A stretch of 64,000 bases of DNA from Spirosoma taeanense (GCF_013127955.1 NZ_CP053435.1:3286001-3350000); one strand, 5' to 3'. Counted from the stretch's first letter, positions 17,575-27,105 are shown. A program made the numbers and translations. The notes: a model not told the origin generated them from the letters alone.

Positions 17575-18950
17575 GACGGTTTCCGGTTTTTTGCGTACCA
17601 CTCGCTGAACGATTCGCTGGGCGGGGCAGGCATGTCCCGCTGCTTGTACCAGGGGTTCAGGCGGTTGTTCACCAGGCTGGGAAACCATTTCATCAGCCGC
17701 CGTCCGACAGACCCGGCCAGGTGAAACAGCCCCGGCCGCGACAGTACGGTCGTCATTCCCTGCATGCTTACGGTCTTGGCTGCTGTTACGTGACCTTCCT
17801 GCACCAGCACCTGCCGCCACTTGTAGAGCTGCTGGTGAATGTCAATTTTTACCGGACAAACGTTGGAGCACGACCCGCAGAGCGTAGAGGCAAACGGCAG
17901 ATCGGCGTTTTTGGCCATGTCCAGGTTGGGGGCCAGAATGGCCCCGATGGGCCCGGCAACGGCCGAATGGTAACTATGGCCTCCGCTACGCCGGTAAACC
18001 GGGCACGTGTTCATACAGGCTCCACAGCGAATGCATTTGAGCGAGTTGCGGAAATCTTCGCGACCAAGCTGAATCGAGCGCCCGTTATCGACCAGAATAA
18101 GGTGCATGGTCTGTCCCGGACGGGGCTTCGCAAAATGACTTGAATAGGTGGTAATGGGCTGTCCGGTTGCGCTGCGCGTCAGAAGCCGCAGAAATACGCT
18201 CAGGTGTTCCCGCCGGGGAATGATTTTCTCGACCCCCATACTGGCGATATGAACATCGGCCAGGTGCGCACCCATATCGGCGTTTCCTTCGTTGGTGCAA
18301 ACAACGAACTCACCTGTTTCGGCCACGGCAAAGTTAACCCCCGTCAGGGCGGCCCGGCGCGTCAGGAAGGTATCGCGCAGGTGCAGACGAGCGGCTCCGG
18401 TCAGGATCTGAGGATCAGCGCAGCCTTCTTCCGTACCCAGGTGCTTATGAAACAAGACGCCAATTTCTTCTTTTTTCCAGTGGATGCAGGGCAGCACAAT
18501 ATGGCTGGGTGGCTCGCCCGCCAGCTGCACAATTCGCTCACCCAGATCCGAGTCAATTACCTCAATGCCGTGTTCGGCCAGGTATTCGTTCAGGTGACAT
18601 TCTTCCGTCAGCATGGACTTGCTCTTCACCATTTTCGGAATCCCGTTCTCGGTCAGAATCTGGTGAACAATCCGGTTATGTTCCTCTGCATCGGCCGCCC
18701 AGTGAACGGTAATGCCGTTACGCTGCGCATTGGCTTCAAACTGCAGCAGGTATTCGTCCAGATTAGCCAGGACGTTATGCTTGATCTGCGAAGCCGCTTC
18801 GCGCAGGGATTCCCATTCGGGCAGGGCATGGGCGGCTTTATCGCGTTTCTGACGAACCCACCACAACGTCTGGTCATGCCAGTCGACGCGGGCTTCGTCC
18901 TTGTTGAAGCGGTCGGCTAATTCGGGGTGATCGAGCGTTTGGGTGTTCAT
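17571..18950 (-). CDS. lutB: L-lactate oxidation iron-sulfur protein LutB
   Basis: 459 residues (YkgF/LutB family). The N-terminal two-thirds is a LUD domain, for example VVCTNEGNADMGAHLADVHI. The C-terminal third carries two 4Fe-4S clusters, CIRCGACMNTCPVY and CGSCSNVCPVKID, and a C-terminal helical DUF3390-like tail. Together with LutA and LutC it passes electrons from lactate into the respiratory chain. Start at ATG 18950 overlaps the lutA stop (ATGA), so the three genes are tightly coupled; the open frame extending to 19040 is not needed. Confidence 0.94.
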   Translation of the reverse strand: MNTQTLDHPELADRFNKDEARVDWHDQTLWWVRQKRDKAAHALPEWESLREAASQIKHNVLANLDEYLLQFEANAQRNGITVHWAADAEEHNRIVHQILTENGIPKMVKSKSMLTEECHLNEYLAEHGIEVIDSDLGERIVQLAGEPPSHIVLPCIHWKKEEIGVLFHKHLGTEEGCADPQILTGAARLHLRDTFLTRRAALTGVNFAVAETGEFVVCTNEGNADMGAHLADVHIASMGVEKIIPRREHLSVFLRLLTRSATGQPITTYSSHFAKPRPGQTMHLILVDNGRSIQLGREDFRNSLKCIRCGACMNTCPVYRRSGGHSYHSAVAGPIGAILAPNLDMAKNADLPFASTLCGSCSNVCPVKIDIHQQLYKWRQVLVQEGHVTAAKTVSMQGMTTVLSRPGLFHLAGSVGRRLMKWFPSLVNNRLNPWYKQRDMPAPPSESFSEWYAKNRKPS

Positions 18951-19687
18951 TGGATGTTGCTGTTCAGAATTTCGGCAATATGAACCACTTTCACTGGACT
19001 CTTCTGCCGGTGCAGCAGCCCTTCCAGATGCATCAGACACGACATATCGGCCCCGGTGATGTACTCAGCTCCGTGACGCAGATGGTCGCTCACGCGGTCT
19101 TTTCCCATCTTGGCCGAGACGGCTTCTTCCAGCACGCAGAACGTACCGCCGAAGCCGCAGCACTCGTCGGGCCGGTCGAGATCAATCAGTTCCAGACCAT
19201 CGACCTGACTTAACAACTGAACGGGTTTTGAAAACGGTGGCGCGACCAGCTCGCTCATCTGCGAGAGGTGCAGCCCGCGTTGCCCGTGGCAACTCTGGTG
19301 CAGCCCAACCCGATAAGGAAAACGGGCGCTGACGGTATCCAGCTTCAGCACGTCGGTCAGGAACTCGGTCAGCTCGAAGATTCGCTCTCGCAGGTGACCC
19401 GCTTCGGCTTCGTGTTTCGGATCGTGCAGATGCTCTTTCAGATGAAGCACGCAGCTCCCCGATGGCGATACAACGTAATCGTACTGGGCAAAGTTTTCAA
19501 TGAATAAAGAATTGCACCCGCCCGTCAGGTGTTCAAACCCGGAATTAGCCATGGGCTGGCCACAACAGGTCTGGCGCGGGGGAACCCCAACGGTCAGCCC
19601 CTGCTTTTCCAGCAGTTCGAGCGTGGCAATCGCGACCTTCGGGTAAAACTGATCGACGTAACAGGGAACAAATAAGCCAACTTTCAT
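18947..19687 (-). CDS. lutA: L-lactate oxidation protein LutA
   Basis: 246 residues with two CCG domains of the heterodisulfide-reductase/glycolate-oxidase type: FVPCYVDQFYP with RQTCCGQPMAN, and HQSCHGQRG with DECCGFGGTFC. These cysteines bind an iron-sulfur cluster and are typical of LutA/YkgE. It begins the lutABC cassette, 40 bases after the kinase gene, and overlaps lutB by four bases. Placed directly after rhamnose genes, it completes the carbon route from lactaldehyde-derived lactate to pyruvate. Confidence 0.94.
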   Translation of the reverse strand: MKVGLFVPCYVDQFYPKVAIATLELLEKQGLTVGVPPRQTCCGQPMANSGFEHLTGGCNSLFIENFAQYDYVVSPSGSCVLHLKEHLHDPKHEAEAGHLRERIFELTEFLTDVLKLDTVSARFPYRVGLHQSCHGQRGLHLSQMSELVAPPFSKPVQLLSQVDGLELIDLDRPDECCGFGGTFCVLEEAVSAKMGKDRVSDHLRHGAEYITGADMSCLMHLEGLLHRQKSPVKVVHIAEILNSNIQ

Positions 19688-19727
19688 ACAATGCGTATTC
19701 TAGCCAACCCCGCGGGGTCGTCAACCG

Positions 19728-21167
19728 TTAAAAGCTTCCCAGCGAGGTTGTCCGCCGTTGGGGCTGGAAAGCTGTATACTTTTTCAATTCAATGCTGTTG
19801 CCCGGCAATGGCAGCGGGTTCCAGTGGTGATGAATTGCCAGAGCAGCACCCAGCGCTGACGCCTGCGCCACCGAAGCGGCAAAGACTTCGATGTCGGGGA
19901 AGGCCGTTGCCAGCAGGTTCATATAGATCGGGTTTTTACCAAAACCCCCATCAACAAAGATACGCTTCACGGAGGTTCGGCCGTCCGACGAGTCGGCCAG
20001 TACCAGATTCGTCGAAATCAACTGCTGGGCAATGATGTCGAGCATCAGCTGGTGATAGGCTTCCTCATACGTAGCAAACGCCGACAGGTTACGCTCTGCA
20101 AATAAGGAGCCCCGCATCGAAAGCATCTGAGAGCCGGTTGGCTCGCCATGCCCGTTGACCGGCATCGAATGCTCCCGTAGTTGCTCAATCAGAACCGGAT
20201 TATAGTCGATACCGACGTAATGGTCAATCGCAACGTGGAAATGCTCGGCCAGCCGCCGGGTCTGCTGCTCATGCTCGTAACCCGCAAACAACCGCGACGC
20301 CTTTACGGGCTGGCCCTTGTAGTGCATGTAATTCAGGCAGTCGTACTGAAGTTCTTCGGGCGTTAAAGGCTGACTGTTGAAGGGGTTCATGCTGACGCAC
20401 CATGTTCCGGTCGAGATCAGCACAAAGGGTTCCTGAAACGAAGCCAGATACGGAATCAGCGCGGCCGAACTGTCGTGCAAACCAACCCCAACGTATAGCG
20501 GCCGATCCATGATGATGGCTTTCAGGAAGCTGTCGGACGGTAAAACCGGCGCGAACAGGTTATCCAGTTTTTCAGCCCGCACCCAGTCGTGGTACTGATT
20601 TTTTTCAAAGTCCCACAGCATCGTGTGGCAGCCAATGCTGGTTACGTCGGACAGCACCTGCCGCGTAAACAGAAAGCTCAGGTACTGCGGCAGATGCAGC
20701 GCATACCAGATACGCCAGTATAACCGGGGCTTGTCGTACTTGATGCGGTAGAGCATCAGGCCCGAGTTCAAACTGTCCAGATTTGGCGAAGCCGTTTGCA
20801 GCGCCATCGTGGCTTCGTCCCCATACGTCTGGTAAAACTGCCGGCGAACGGCGTCCGGATACGGCTTGAGGTAATTATACAGACAACCGATTGGATGGCA
20901 CTCGGCATCCAGATACACCAGGCTGGCTCCATAAGTAGAGAAGTTCACGGCCCGCACCGTGAAGTCCGGCAAATCCAGGACTTCGGACATCGACGATTCA
21001 ACCCAGTGTGTCAAGCGTTTCAGGTCTTCGCAGGGGTCGCCGTCCTCATCGGGGATTTCGGCAAACTGCTCTGCTTTTTCCCAGATTATCTCGTACCGTT
21101 CATTAAACAGAAACAGCTTTTTATTCGTCTTGCCAATGTCGAAAATGGCGATTACAGGAGTTGGCAT
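19728..21167 (-). CDS. FGGY-family L-rhamnulose kinase (probable)
   Basis: A 479-residue sugar kinase of the FGGY fold. The N-terminal phosphate-binding loop is FDIGKTNKKLFLF, VGVGLHDSSAALIPYL supplies the catalytic Asp region, and IFVDGGFGKNPIYMNLLA the C-terminal ATP-binding loop. It differs from E. coli RhaB but fits the rhizobial-type kinases that sit with RhaI and RhaEW. Its place between the isomerase and lut genes makes phosphorylation of L-rhamnulose to rhamnulose-1-phosphate the likely reaction. Family is certain; substrate is inferred from context. Confidence 0.88.
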   Translation of the reverse strand: MPTPVIAIFDIGKTNKKLFLFNERYEIIWEKAEQFAEIPDEDGDPCEDLKRLTHWVESSMSEVLDLPDFTVRAVNFSTYGASLVYLDAECHPIGCLYNYLKPYPDAVRRQFYQTYGDEATMALQTASPNLDSLNSGLMLYRIKYDKPRLYWRIWYALHLPQYLSFLFTRQVLSDVTSIGCHTMLWDFEKNQYHDWVRAEKLDNLFAPVLPSDSFLKAIIMDRPLYVGVGLHDSSAALIPYLASFQEPFVLISTGTWCVSMNPFNSQPLTPEELQYDCLNYMHYKGQPVKASRLFAGYEHEQQTRRLAEHFHVAIDHYVGIDYNPVLIEQLREHSMPVNGHGEPTGSQMLSMRGSLFAERNLSAFATYEEAYHQLMLDIIAQQLISTNLVLADSSDGRTSVKRIFVDGGFGKNPIYMNLLATAFPDIEVFAASVAQASALGAALAIHHHWNPLPLPGNSIELKKYTAFQPQRRTTSLGSF

Positions 21168-21230
21168 AGCTTCAGGAGTAAAGGACGAACCAGGAATGGG
21201 CTGAATTCACATTTCAACTTCAGACTTAGC

Positions 21231-22505
21231 TTATAAGCCCGTCGCGACGGTTTTAGCTCCGCGCTCGCCGATCAGTTGTCCACGTACGTTCAGTTGCCGG
21301 AATAGGGCCAACGGCTGCAAAGCCCCCCCCGCCCGCCGACGCGCTTCGGCCACCAGTGGCCGTACGTCCGTCCGGAAAGCGTCCTGCAATAACTCCTGCG
21401 CCCGCACTACGTCGTTTGCCTCCCGCGCTTCCTCCAGCGCCACCCGATCGACCAGCAGAGCCTGCGCATAAGCCAGCTGAATCGCTTCAACCGACTGCAG
21501 CAGATCTTCCAGCGGGTCTTTTACGTTGTGACTCGCGTCGATCATCCAGCCGAGATCCCTGGCGTGATCCAGACCGCGCGCATCCATGCCATCGACCAGT
21601 TCGTTGAAAATCAGGAACAGCTGATAAGGCTTGATACTGCCCGCCGTCAGGTCGTCGTCGCCGTATTTCGAATCGTTGAAGTGAAAGCCGCCGAGTTTGC
21701 CTTCGTGCAGCAGAATCGCCACAATCTGTTCAATGTTGGCGTTGGGCAGGTGATGGCCCAGATCGACAAGCGTAAAGGCTTTGGGCCCGAGCTTGCTGGC
21801 GTAGAGCAGACTGCTGCCCCAGTCACCAACCGTCATGGAATAGAAGTTGGGCTCAAAGGCTTTGTATTCGACAAACATCTTCCAGTTGTCGGGCAGGGCG
21901 GCATAGATTTCCTCCAGGCTCTCCAGCGTCCGGTCAAAGGCTTTACGGAAGTTCAGCTGACCGGGGAAGCACGAACCATCGGATAGCCAGACGGTCAGGG
22001 CATCCGATCCCAGCGCTACGCCATGCCGGATCACCTCAATATTATGTTCAATTGCCTGCCGACGCACAGCCGGATCGGTATGCTGCAGCGACCCGAACTT
22101 ATAGCTTGCGGCCTGGTCGGGCTGATCCTGAAACGTATTGGAGTTGACAGCGTCGAAGCGTAAACCATGCTGGGCGGCCAGTTGCTGAATCGCCTGGGCG
22201 TCGGACGGAATATCCCACGGAATGTGCAAGGAAATAGCGCCACTGGCCTGGTTCAGCGCATGCAGCAGACCGACATCAGCGATTTTCTCTTCCAGCGAAC
22301 GAGGCTCGCCCCCGCCGGGAAAACGGCCAAATCGGGTGCCGCCTGTGCCAAGCGCCCAGCTTGGAATAGCAATCTGAAAGTCGATGAGCTTCTGGATAAT
22401 TGGCTCCGCTTTGGCAACCTCATTGGTCCAGTAGGATAGCTTACGCTGGTGAGCCTCCGCCCTGCTTTGGTTATGATCGGCGATGTGATGGGTTTCGAGT
22501 TGCAT
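21231..22505 (-). CDS. rhaI: L-rhamnose isomerase, RhaI type
   Basis: 424 residues of the xylose-isomerase-like TIM barrel, of the Pseudomonas stutzeri/rhizobial L-rhamnose isomerase group rather than the E. coli RhaA group. Metal-binding segments include KMFVEYKAFEPNFYS, VDLGHHLPNANIEQ and GGFHFNDSKYGDDD. It converts L-rhamnose to L-rhamnulose, the first intracellular step. It lies 67 bases after the aldolase/dehydrogenase gene and 63 before the kinase gene on the same strand. Members can also isomerise other sugars such as allose, but the gene context here is unambiguous. Confidence 0.93.
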   Translation of the reverse strand: MQLETHHIADHNQSRAEAHQRKLSYWTNEVAKAEPIIQKLIDFQIAIPSWALGTGGTRFGRFPGGGEPRSLEEKIADVGLLHALNQASGAISLHIPWDIPSDAQAIQQLAAQHGLRFDAVNSNTFQDQPDQAASYKFGSLQHTDPAVRRQAIEHNIEVIRHGVALGSDALTVWLSDGSCFPGQLNFRKAFDRTLESLEEIYAALPDNWKMFVEYKAFEPNFYSMTVGDWGSSLLYASKLGPKAFTLVDLGHHLPNANIEQIVAILLHEGKLGGFHFNDSKYGDDDLTAGSIKPYQLFLIFNELVDGMDARGLDHARDLGWMIDASHNVKDPLEDLLQSVEAIQLAYAQALLVDRVALEEAREANDVVRAQELLQDAFRTDVRPLVAEARRRAGGALQPLALFRQLNVRGQLIGERGAKTVATGL

Positions 22506-22572
22506 GGTCAGGTTAGGGGTTTAGGTAGGCTTGTATCAGCAAAAGAGGTACCGACACAAGCCCGGTTAAGAA

Positions 22573-24690
22573 TTAGCGAACAAAGGCCATGGCTACGCCC
22601 CCATCCACGTTGAGCACGTTGCCCGTCGACTTGCTCAACAGACCGTTCACCAGCGCCAGACACGCGTTGGCAATGTCCTCGGGCAGGATGATCTCGTTCA
22701 GCAGCGTCCGCTTGGCGTAATAGGCCGGCAGCTCCTCGACCGCTACGCCGTAGGCTTTGGCCCGCCCCTCAGCCCAGGCTCCGGCCCAGATCTTCGAGTC
22801 GGAGATGACCGCATCGGGGTTGACTACGTTGACCCGGATGTGGTCCTTGCCCAGCTCGGCGGCATTCAGCCGGCTCAGGTGCAGCTGAGCGGCTTTGGCC
22901 GAGCCGTAGCCGGCGTTGTTGGGGCCTGACACCAGAGCGTTCTTGCTGACGATGTTGATCACATCCCCGCCCAGTTTCTGCTTCCGCATTACTTCGACAG
23001 CCTGCTGGGTAACCAGGAACTGGCCTTTGACCAGCACGTCATAGAGCAGGTCCCAGTCTTTCTCGGTATGGTCTTCCAGGGGCTTGGAGATGGACAGCCC
23101 CGCGCAGTTGACGACGATGTCAACTCCGCCAAAGGCCACCGCAGCCGCCTGGTAGGCTTTCTGAATCGCGTCGGCGCTGGTTACGTCGAGCAGCACGGCC
23201 GTATACGCATCCTTACCGTACTGCTGCTGAAATTCGTCGCGGGCCGAGGCCAGCCGGTCGGCGTCGTTGTCATTGATGACGACCACGGCCCCTTCGGCCA
23301 GGAACGCCTTGGCGATGGCCTTGCCGATGCCCCCGGCGCTGCCGGTGACCAGGGCGATCTTGCCCGAGAGGGGTTTGGGCTTGGGCATGCGCTGGAGCTT
23401 GGCTTCTTCCAGCAGCCAGTACTCAATGTCAAACGCTTCCTGCTCGGGCAGGCCAACATAGTCCGAAACAGCCTCGGCGCCTTTCATGACGTTGATGGCG
23501 TTGGTGTAGAACTCGGCGGCTACGCGGGCGGTCTGCTTGTCCTTGGCGAAGGTGAACATACCCACACCCGGATACAGAATCACCACCGGGTTCGGGTCAC
23601 GTATGGCGGGGCTGTTGGCGTGTTTGCTCCGCTCATAGTAGGCCGCGTAATCCGCGCGGTAATCGGCAAAGGCTTTGTCCAGATAGTCTTTGGCATTAGC
23701 AGCCAGTTGCTCCGTATCCAGTACCAGCGGCCGAATTTTGGTGCGCAGGAAGTGGTCGGGGCAACTCGTTCCCAGGCGGGCCAGCCGGTCGAGGTCGTTC
23801 GAGTTAACGAATTCCAGCACCCGTTCATCGTCGGTAAAGTGACCGATCATTCGGCGCTGGGCTGACGCCAGTCCGCGCAGAGTGGGCATAAGTTCAGCGG
23901 CCTGCTGTTTGCGCGTGTCGGCGTCGGTGTTCTGGCGCTTAGCCCCACCAAACACCGGCCGCTTTTTGCCAAAGTGTTCGTGCAGATAGGCAGAAGCCTG
24001 CTCGATCACTTCGAGCGTATTGATATACGATTCATAGGACGTATCGCCCCACGTAAACAGACCATGACCGCCGAGAATGACGCCCCGCAGATTGGGATTC
24101 TGCCGAACGGTTTCTTCCAGCTTCAGTCCCAGATCGAAACCCGGACGCTGCCAGGGCAGCCAGGCCATCTGATCACCCCAGATTTCGCGCATGATGGCCT
24201 CTCCATCGCGGCTCGCGGCAATGGCAATCAGGGCATCGGGGTGAAGATGGTCAATGTGTTTGAACGGCAGCAGACCATGCAGCGGTGTATCGATGGACGG
24301 GGCCGCACACTTTGGATCAAACAAACAGTGGTTAAATAGCTCCACCATCTCATCCTCGAACTGGAGACCCCGGTAGCGGTTTTTTAATGCATGCAGCCGG
24401 TCAACGTATAGATTCGCACAGCCTTTCTTGGTCAGTGTACCGATGTCGCCCCCGGAACCTTTCACCCACATCACTTCAACGGGTTCGCCGGTCAGCGGGT
24501 TGGTTTCCATTACTTTCACCGACGTATTACCACCCGCATAGTTAGTCAGGCGCAGATCGGCCCCAAGCAGGTTGGAACGATATATAAACAGATTAACCTC
24601 ACTCTCCTGCGGGTCCTTACCCGCCAGTTCGGCGGCTTTGGTTTCATCCCAGAGATAGCTGACGTAGTTGAACGTTTGTGTGTTGTTCAT
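22573..24690 (-). CDS. Bifunctional rhamnulose-1-phosphate aldolase/lactaldehyde dehydrogenase (RhaEW)
   Basis: A 705-residue fusion. Residues 1-430 are a class II aldolase domain with zinc ligands in HIDHLHPD (His145, His148, His150) and the later GGHGLFTWG. Residues 440-705 are a short-chain dehydrogenase with NAD motif GSAGGIG (about 449-455), catalytic Tyr595 and Lys599 in YGSAK, and C-terminal NVDGG. The aldolase splits L-rhamnulose-1-phosphate to DHAP and L-lactaldehyde; the dehydrogenase oxidises the latter to L-lactate. As first gene of the rha-lut series it precedes rhaI, kinase and lutABC. Product lactate is handled by LutABC. Confidence 0.94.
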   Translation of the reverse strand: MNNTQTFNYVSYLWDETKAAELAGKDPQESEVNLFIYRSNLLGADLRLTNYAGGNTSVKVMETNPLTGEPVEVMWVKGSGGDIGTLTKKGCANLYVDRLHALKNRYRGLQFEDEMVELFNHCLFDPKCAAPSIDTPLHGLLPFKHIDHLHPDALIAIAASRDGEAIMREIWGDQMAWLPWQRPGFDLGLKLEETVRQNPNLRGVILGGHGLFTWGDTSYESYINTLEVIEQASAYLHEHFGKKRPVFGGAKRQNTDADTRKQQAAELMPTLRGLASAQRRMIGHFTDDERVLEFVNSNDLDRLARLGTSCPDHFLRTKIRPLVLDTEQLAANAKDYLDKAFADYRADYAAYYERSKHANSPAIRDPNPVVILYPGVGMFTFAKDKQTARVAAEFYTNAINVMKGAEAVSDYVGLPEQEAFDIEYWLLEEAKLQRMPKPKPLSGKIALVTGSAGGIGKAIAKAFLAEGAVVVINDNDADRLASARDEFQQQYGKDAYTAVLLDVTSADAIQKAYQAAAVAFGGVDIVVNCAGLSISKPLEDHTEKDWDLLYDVLVKGQFLVTQQAVEVMRKQKLGGDVINIVSKNALVSGPNNAGYGSAKAAQLHLSRLNAAELGKDHIRVNVVNPDAVISDSKIWAGAWAEGRAKAYGVAVEELPAYYAKRTLLNEIILPEDIANACLALVNGLLSKSTGNVLNVDGGVAMAFVR

Positions 24691-24902
24691 GTGGCTTTAA
24701 TAAAATAGATTCGTCCAGACGACTTCTTCTAAACAAAGTACGTTCCCATTTTTTTTACCTATCTCATGTACTCTCCTGCTTCGCCAGGAAAATTTCAGAA
24801 AATGCCGTAAGAACGACGCCTAGGCCGATGGCTGTAACCCCACGAAATGGTAGGCTTAGGCAATTATCTGGCCGGGCGGTGTTGCCCCCGGATGGGTGTC
24901 GC

Positions 24903-25694
24903 TTAGCGAGCGGGATTACGTCTGTACCGATTCAGGGAACAGCCTTTCAGTTGCCCAAGTCCTTCCATGACAGCTTCCGCATTAAACCGGGCGCCTGCAT
25001 AATTCGTGTGCGTATGATCGCCGGGAAAGAAGTCGGCTTTGAGTCTGGCCTCATTGTAGCCCGCTTCATACTTACGGGCGATGATCTCGTTCAGATCAAT
25101 AAAAAAGGCGTTGCCTGAAGCGGCACTCTCGGCGGCCCACTTACCGTAGCTGCCGGAACTACGTTCCACGTGGCCATCCTTCCAGACGTTTCGGGGCACC
25201 AGCGAGCAGACAATGGGCGTAGCGCCTTTCTGTTTGGTATCGTTGATGTACTTCTTCAGATACCAGCCATACGAATGCACGATTTCGTGCTGTTTGGTCA
25301 GCAGGTTGTCGATTTCCTCAGTTTCGTCGCCAGTGCCTTTAATAGACCCTCTGGCCCGAATGGTGTCATTGATGGCTCCGGCGTCGTTATGCCCGAACTG
25401 CATCAGCACGTAATCGCCGGGCTTGAGAACTGCCATAATTTTATCCCATCGGCCTTCGCTCAGGAATGTGCGGCTGCTGCGTCCACCAATGGCGTGGTTT
25501 TCGATGTGCAGACGCGTAGTATCGAAATAGGCCGGAATCAGACTCCCCCACCCCCATAACCCATCCGTTCCTTTGCCGGAACCATTCCGAACGGTTGAGT
25601 CACCAATGATGTACAGCGTCGGACGGGTTGCCTGTGTAGCAGCTAATCCAAGCAGAAAAACCAAAGCAGAAAAGAAGATAAGGATTTTTTTCAT
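24903..25694 (-). CDS. Rhamnogalacturonan acetylesterase, CE12 (SGNH fold)
   Basis: 263 residues with a signal peptide (about 1-21). SGNH block I is GDST with nucleophile Ser33, block II NHAIGGRSSRTF, block III FGHNDAG, and block V the Asp226-His229 pair in GDHTHTN. That set, with the HTHTN form, is characteristic of CE12 esterases that remove acetyl groups from rhamnogalacturonan. It lies 10 bases after the GH105 gene, so the two are surely co-transcribed. De-acetylation exposes the backbone for rhamnosidases and lyases. The C-terminal tail rich in Arg is unusual but short. Confidence 0.92.
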   Translation of the reverse strand: MKKILIFFSALVFLLGLAATQATRPTLYIIGDSTVRNGSGKGTDGLWGWGSLIPAYFDTTRLHIENHAIGGRSSRTFLSEGRWDKIMAVLKPGDYVLMQFGHNDAGAINDTIRARGSIKGTGDETEEIDNLLTKQHEIVHSYGWYLKKYINDTKQKGATPIVCSLVPRNVWKDGHVERSSGSYGKWAAESAASGNAFFIDLNEIIARKYEAGYNEARLKADFFPGDHTHTNYAGARFNAEAVMEGLGQLKGCSLNRYRRNPAR

Positions 25695-25704
25695 AGAAAT
25701 TGGC

Positions 25705-27105
25705 TTATCGCTTCTGGGTCAGTTGAAGCGAACTGTCATTGATTTCAAACGCTTTATTTTTGAGCAGATTGATTACCTCAGCCCCGGCTAACAGTACCGG
25801 ACCGTAGCTGTGCGCGGCATAGACATTAATCGGGCGGTAGTAATAAAAGGCGGGATCGAAGCCCATGCCCGTCCCGACGCAGGTGCCTTCCACCTGTCCT
25901 TTGTCGGTTACCTTGGTCGAAACGGCGTTCCAACCCAGCAGGGTCATCGGCGCGTAGGCGAGCGGGTCAATCCAGCCGCGGTTAATAGCCCGGGCCAGCG
26001 CATAAACGTAAATGGCCGTTGCCGATGTCTCCAGATACGAGTCGTTCCGGTCAAGCAGCTGATGCCAGAAACCCGAACCCGATTGACAGGCCGCCAACCC
26101 ACGGACGTGCGCCCGCAGTTGGTCGAGTACAGCCGCCCGACCGGTATGATTTTCGGGCAGAACGTCGAGCAGCTCAACCGCCGTCATCACTGCCCAGCCG
26201 TTGGCCCGCGCCCAGTGGAACTCGGGATGAACGCTCATGCCCTCTACCCAACCGTGCATATACAGCCCTTTTTCTTTATTGAACATCCGCTTTGAGAACT
26301 GCAAGACCTGCTTTACGGCCTCGTTATAATAGGTCTGGTCGCCGGTCAGCTTGCCCATCTGCGCCAGGGCAGGAACACTCATGAACAGATCATCGAGCCA
26401 GAGCGTGTTCGGCTGGGGCCGGTTGCGGGCCAGCGTACCGTCGACCAGGCGATGTTCTTTCTTCATGATGTAATTCAGATACGTATCAATCTGCGGACGA
26501 AAATTAACCTGATTCCTTCCGGTAGGGGTCGCTCCGGACCGGGTCACTCCGGACCGGGTCGCTTTAATCATGGCTGCGGCCATCGCGCCGGCGTCATCCA
26601 GCGCATGGGGAGCCAGCATAGCCCGGAGGGGCGTGTTTGCCTGCGGATCAGCAGTAACCTGTGCTCTGAAATAAGGAGTCAGCGATACCAGAAAAGCCAG
26701 GCGTTTGTTGGTGTAATCCGCATAGCGCGGATCGCCGGTGGCTTCGCTGGCCAGTAACATCCCGGCATACGTCACACCCCACTCATAACTGGTCAGGCGG
26801 TAATCACCTGGTTTGATAATGGCGTTTGGATTAAACGTAGTGAGGTTAGTAACTGACTGTCCGGTCTGGCGGTCAATCAGCTGAGCCGGCGTTGTGCTGT
26901 CCAGATAATCATAGACACGGTTCAGAACCTTCGTGACATCAGCAATTCGGGGCTGACCGTAGGGAACCGGATAGTCGGGTTGCAGCAAATGCAGTGGAGT
27001 CGTCGAATCGTTGGCCTTGGATGAGAGGTTCTGGGCAAAGCTGATTTGACCGGTAAGAACGAGCCAGGCAAGAGGAGTCAGCAGGGGGGCATAGACTTTT
27101 TTCAT
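25705..27105 (-). CDS. GH105/GH88 unsaturated rhamnogalacturonyl hydrolase
   Basis: 466 residues with a signal peptide ending ISFAQ and an (alpha/alpha)6 barrel. The catalytic Asp lies in HALDDAGAM (Asp170/Asp171), matching YteR-like GH105 enzymes. Other barrel motifs are LWLDDLFMSVP, WARANGWA and ETSATAIYVYALARAI. The enzyme removes the unsaturated uronic acid left at the end of rhamnogalacturonan fragments by lyases, handing on rhamnose-ended fragments. Just after the catalytic motif there is a tandem-repeat insertion TRSGVTRSGAT (bases 26527-26563). It is the first gene of the minus-strand block and heads the esterase gene. Confidence 0.92.
   Translation of the reverse strand: MKKVYAPLLTPLAWLVLTGQISFAQNLSSKANDSTTPLHLLQPDYPVPYGQPRIADVTKVLNRVYDYLDSTTPAQLIDRQTGQSVTNLTTFNPNAIIKPGDYRLTSYEWGVTYAGMLLASEATGDPRYADYTNKRLAFLVSLTPYFRAQVTADPQANTPLRAMLAPHALDDAGAMAAAMIKATRSGVTRSGATPTGRNQVNFRPQIDTYLNYIMKKEHRLVDGTLARNRPQPNTLWLDDLFMSVPALAQMGKLTGDQTYYNEAVKQVLQFSKRMFNKEKGLYMHGWVEGMSVHPEFHWARANGWAVMTAVELLDVLPENHTGRAAVLDQLRAHVRGLAACQSGSGFWHQLLDRNDSYLETSATAIYVYALARAINRGWIDPLAYAPMTLLGWNAVSTKVTDKGQVEGTCVGTGMGFDPAFYYYRPINVYAAHSYGPVLLAGAEVINLLKNKAFEINDSSLQLTQKR
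26527..26563 (-). repeat. 15-base tandem repeat inside the GH105 gene
   Basis: Two copies of GGTCRCTCCGGACCG (26527-26541 and 26542-26556) plus a partial third copy. In protein they give TRSG-V-TRSG-A repeats shortly after the catalytic HALDDAGAM, in a loop where family members usually have no such insert. Each unit contains TCCGGA. Confidence 0.8.

Noticed and set aside
16984..17820. Long form of LutC starting at 17820
   Set aside because: The extra 82 residues lie in lutB DNA and read as non-protein-like Arg/Pro/Gly sequence; the ATGA overlap at 17574 fits the operon.
23068..23865. 265-residue plus-strand open frame opposite RhaEW
   Set aside because: Antisense shadow of a certain bifunctional enzyme with all catalytic motifs.
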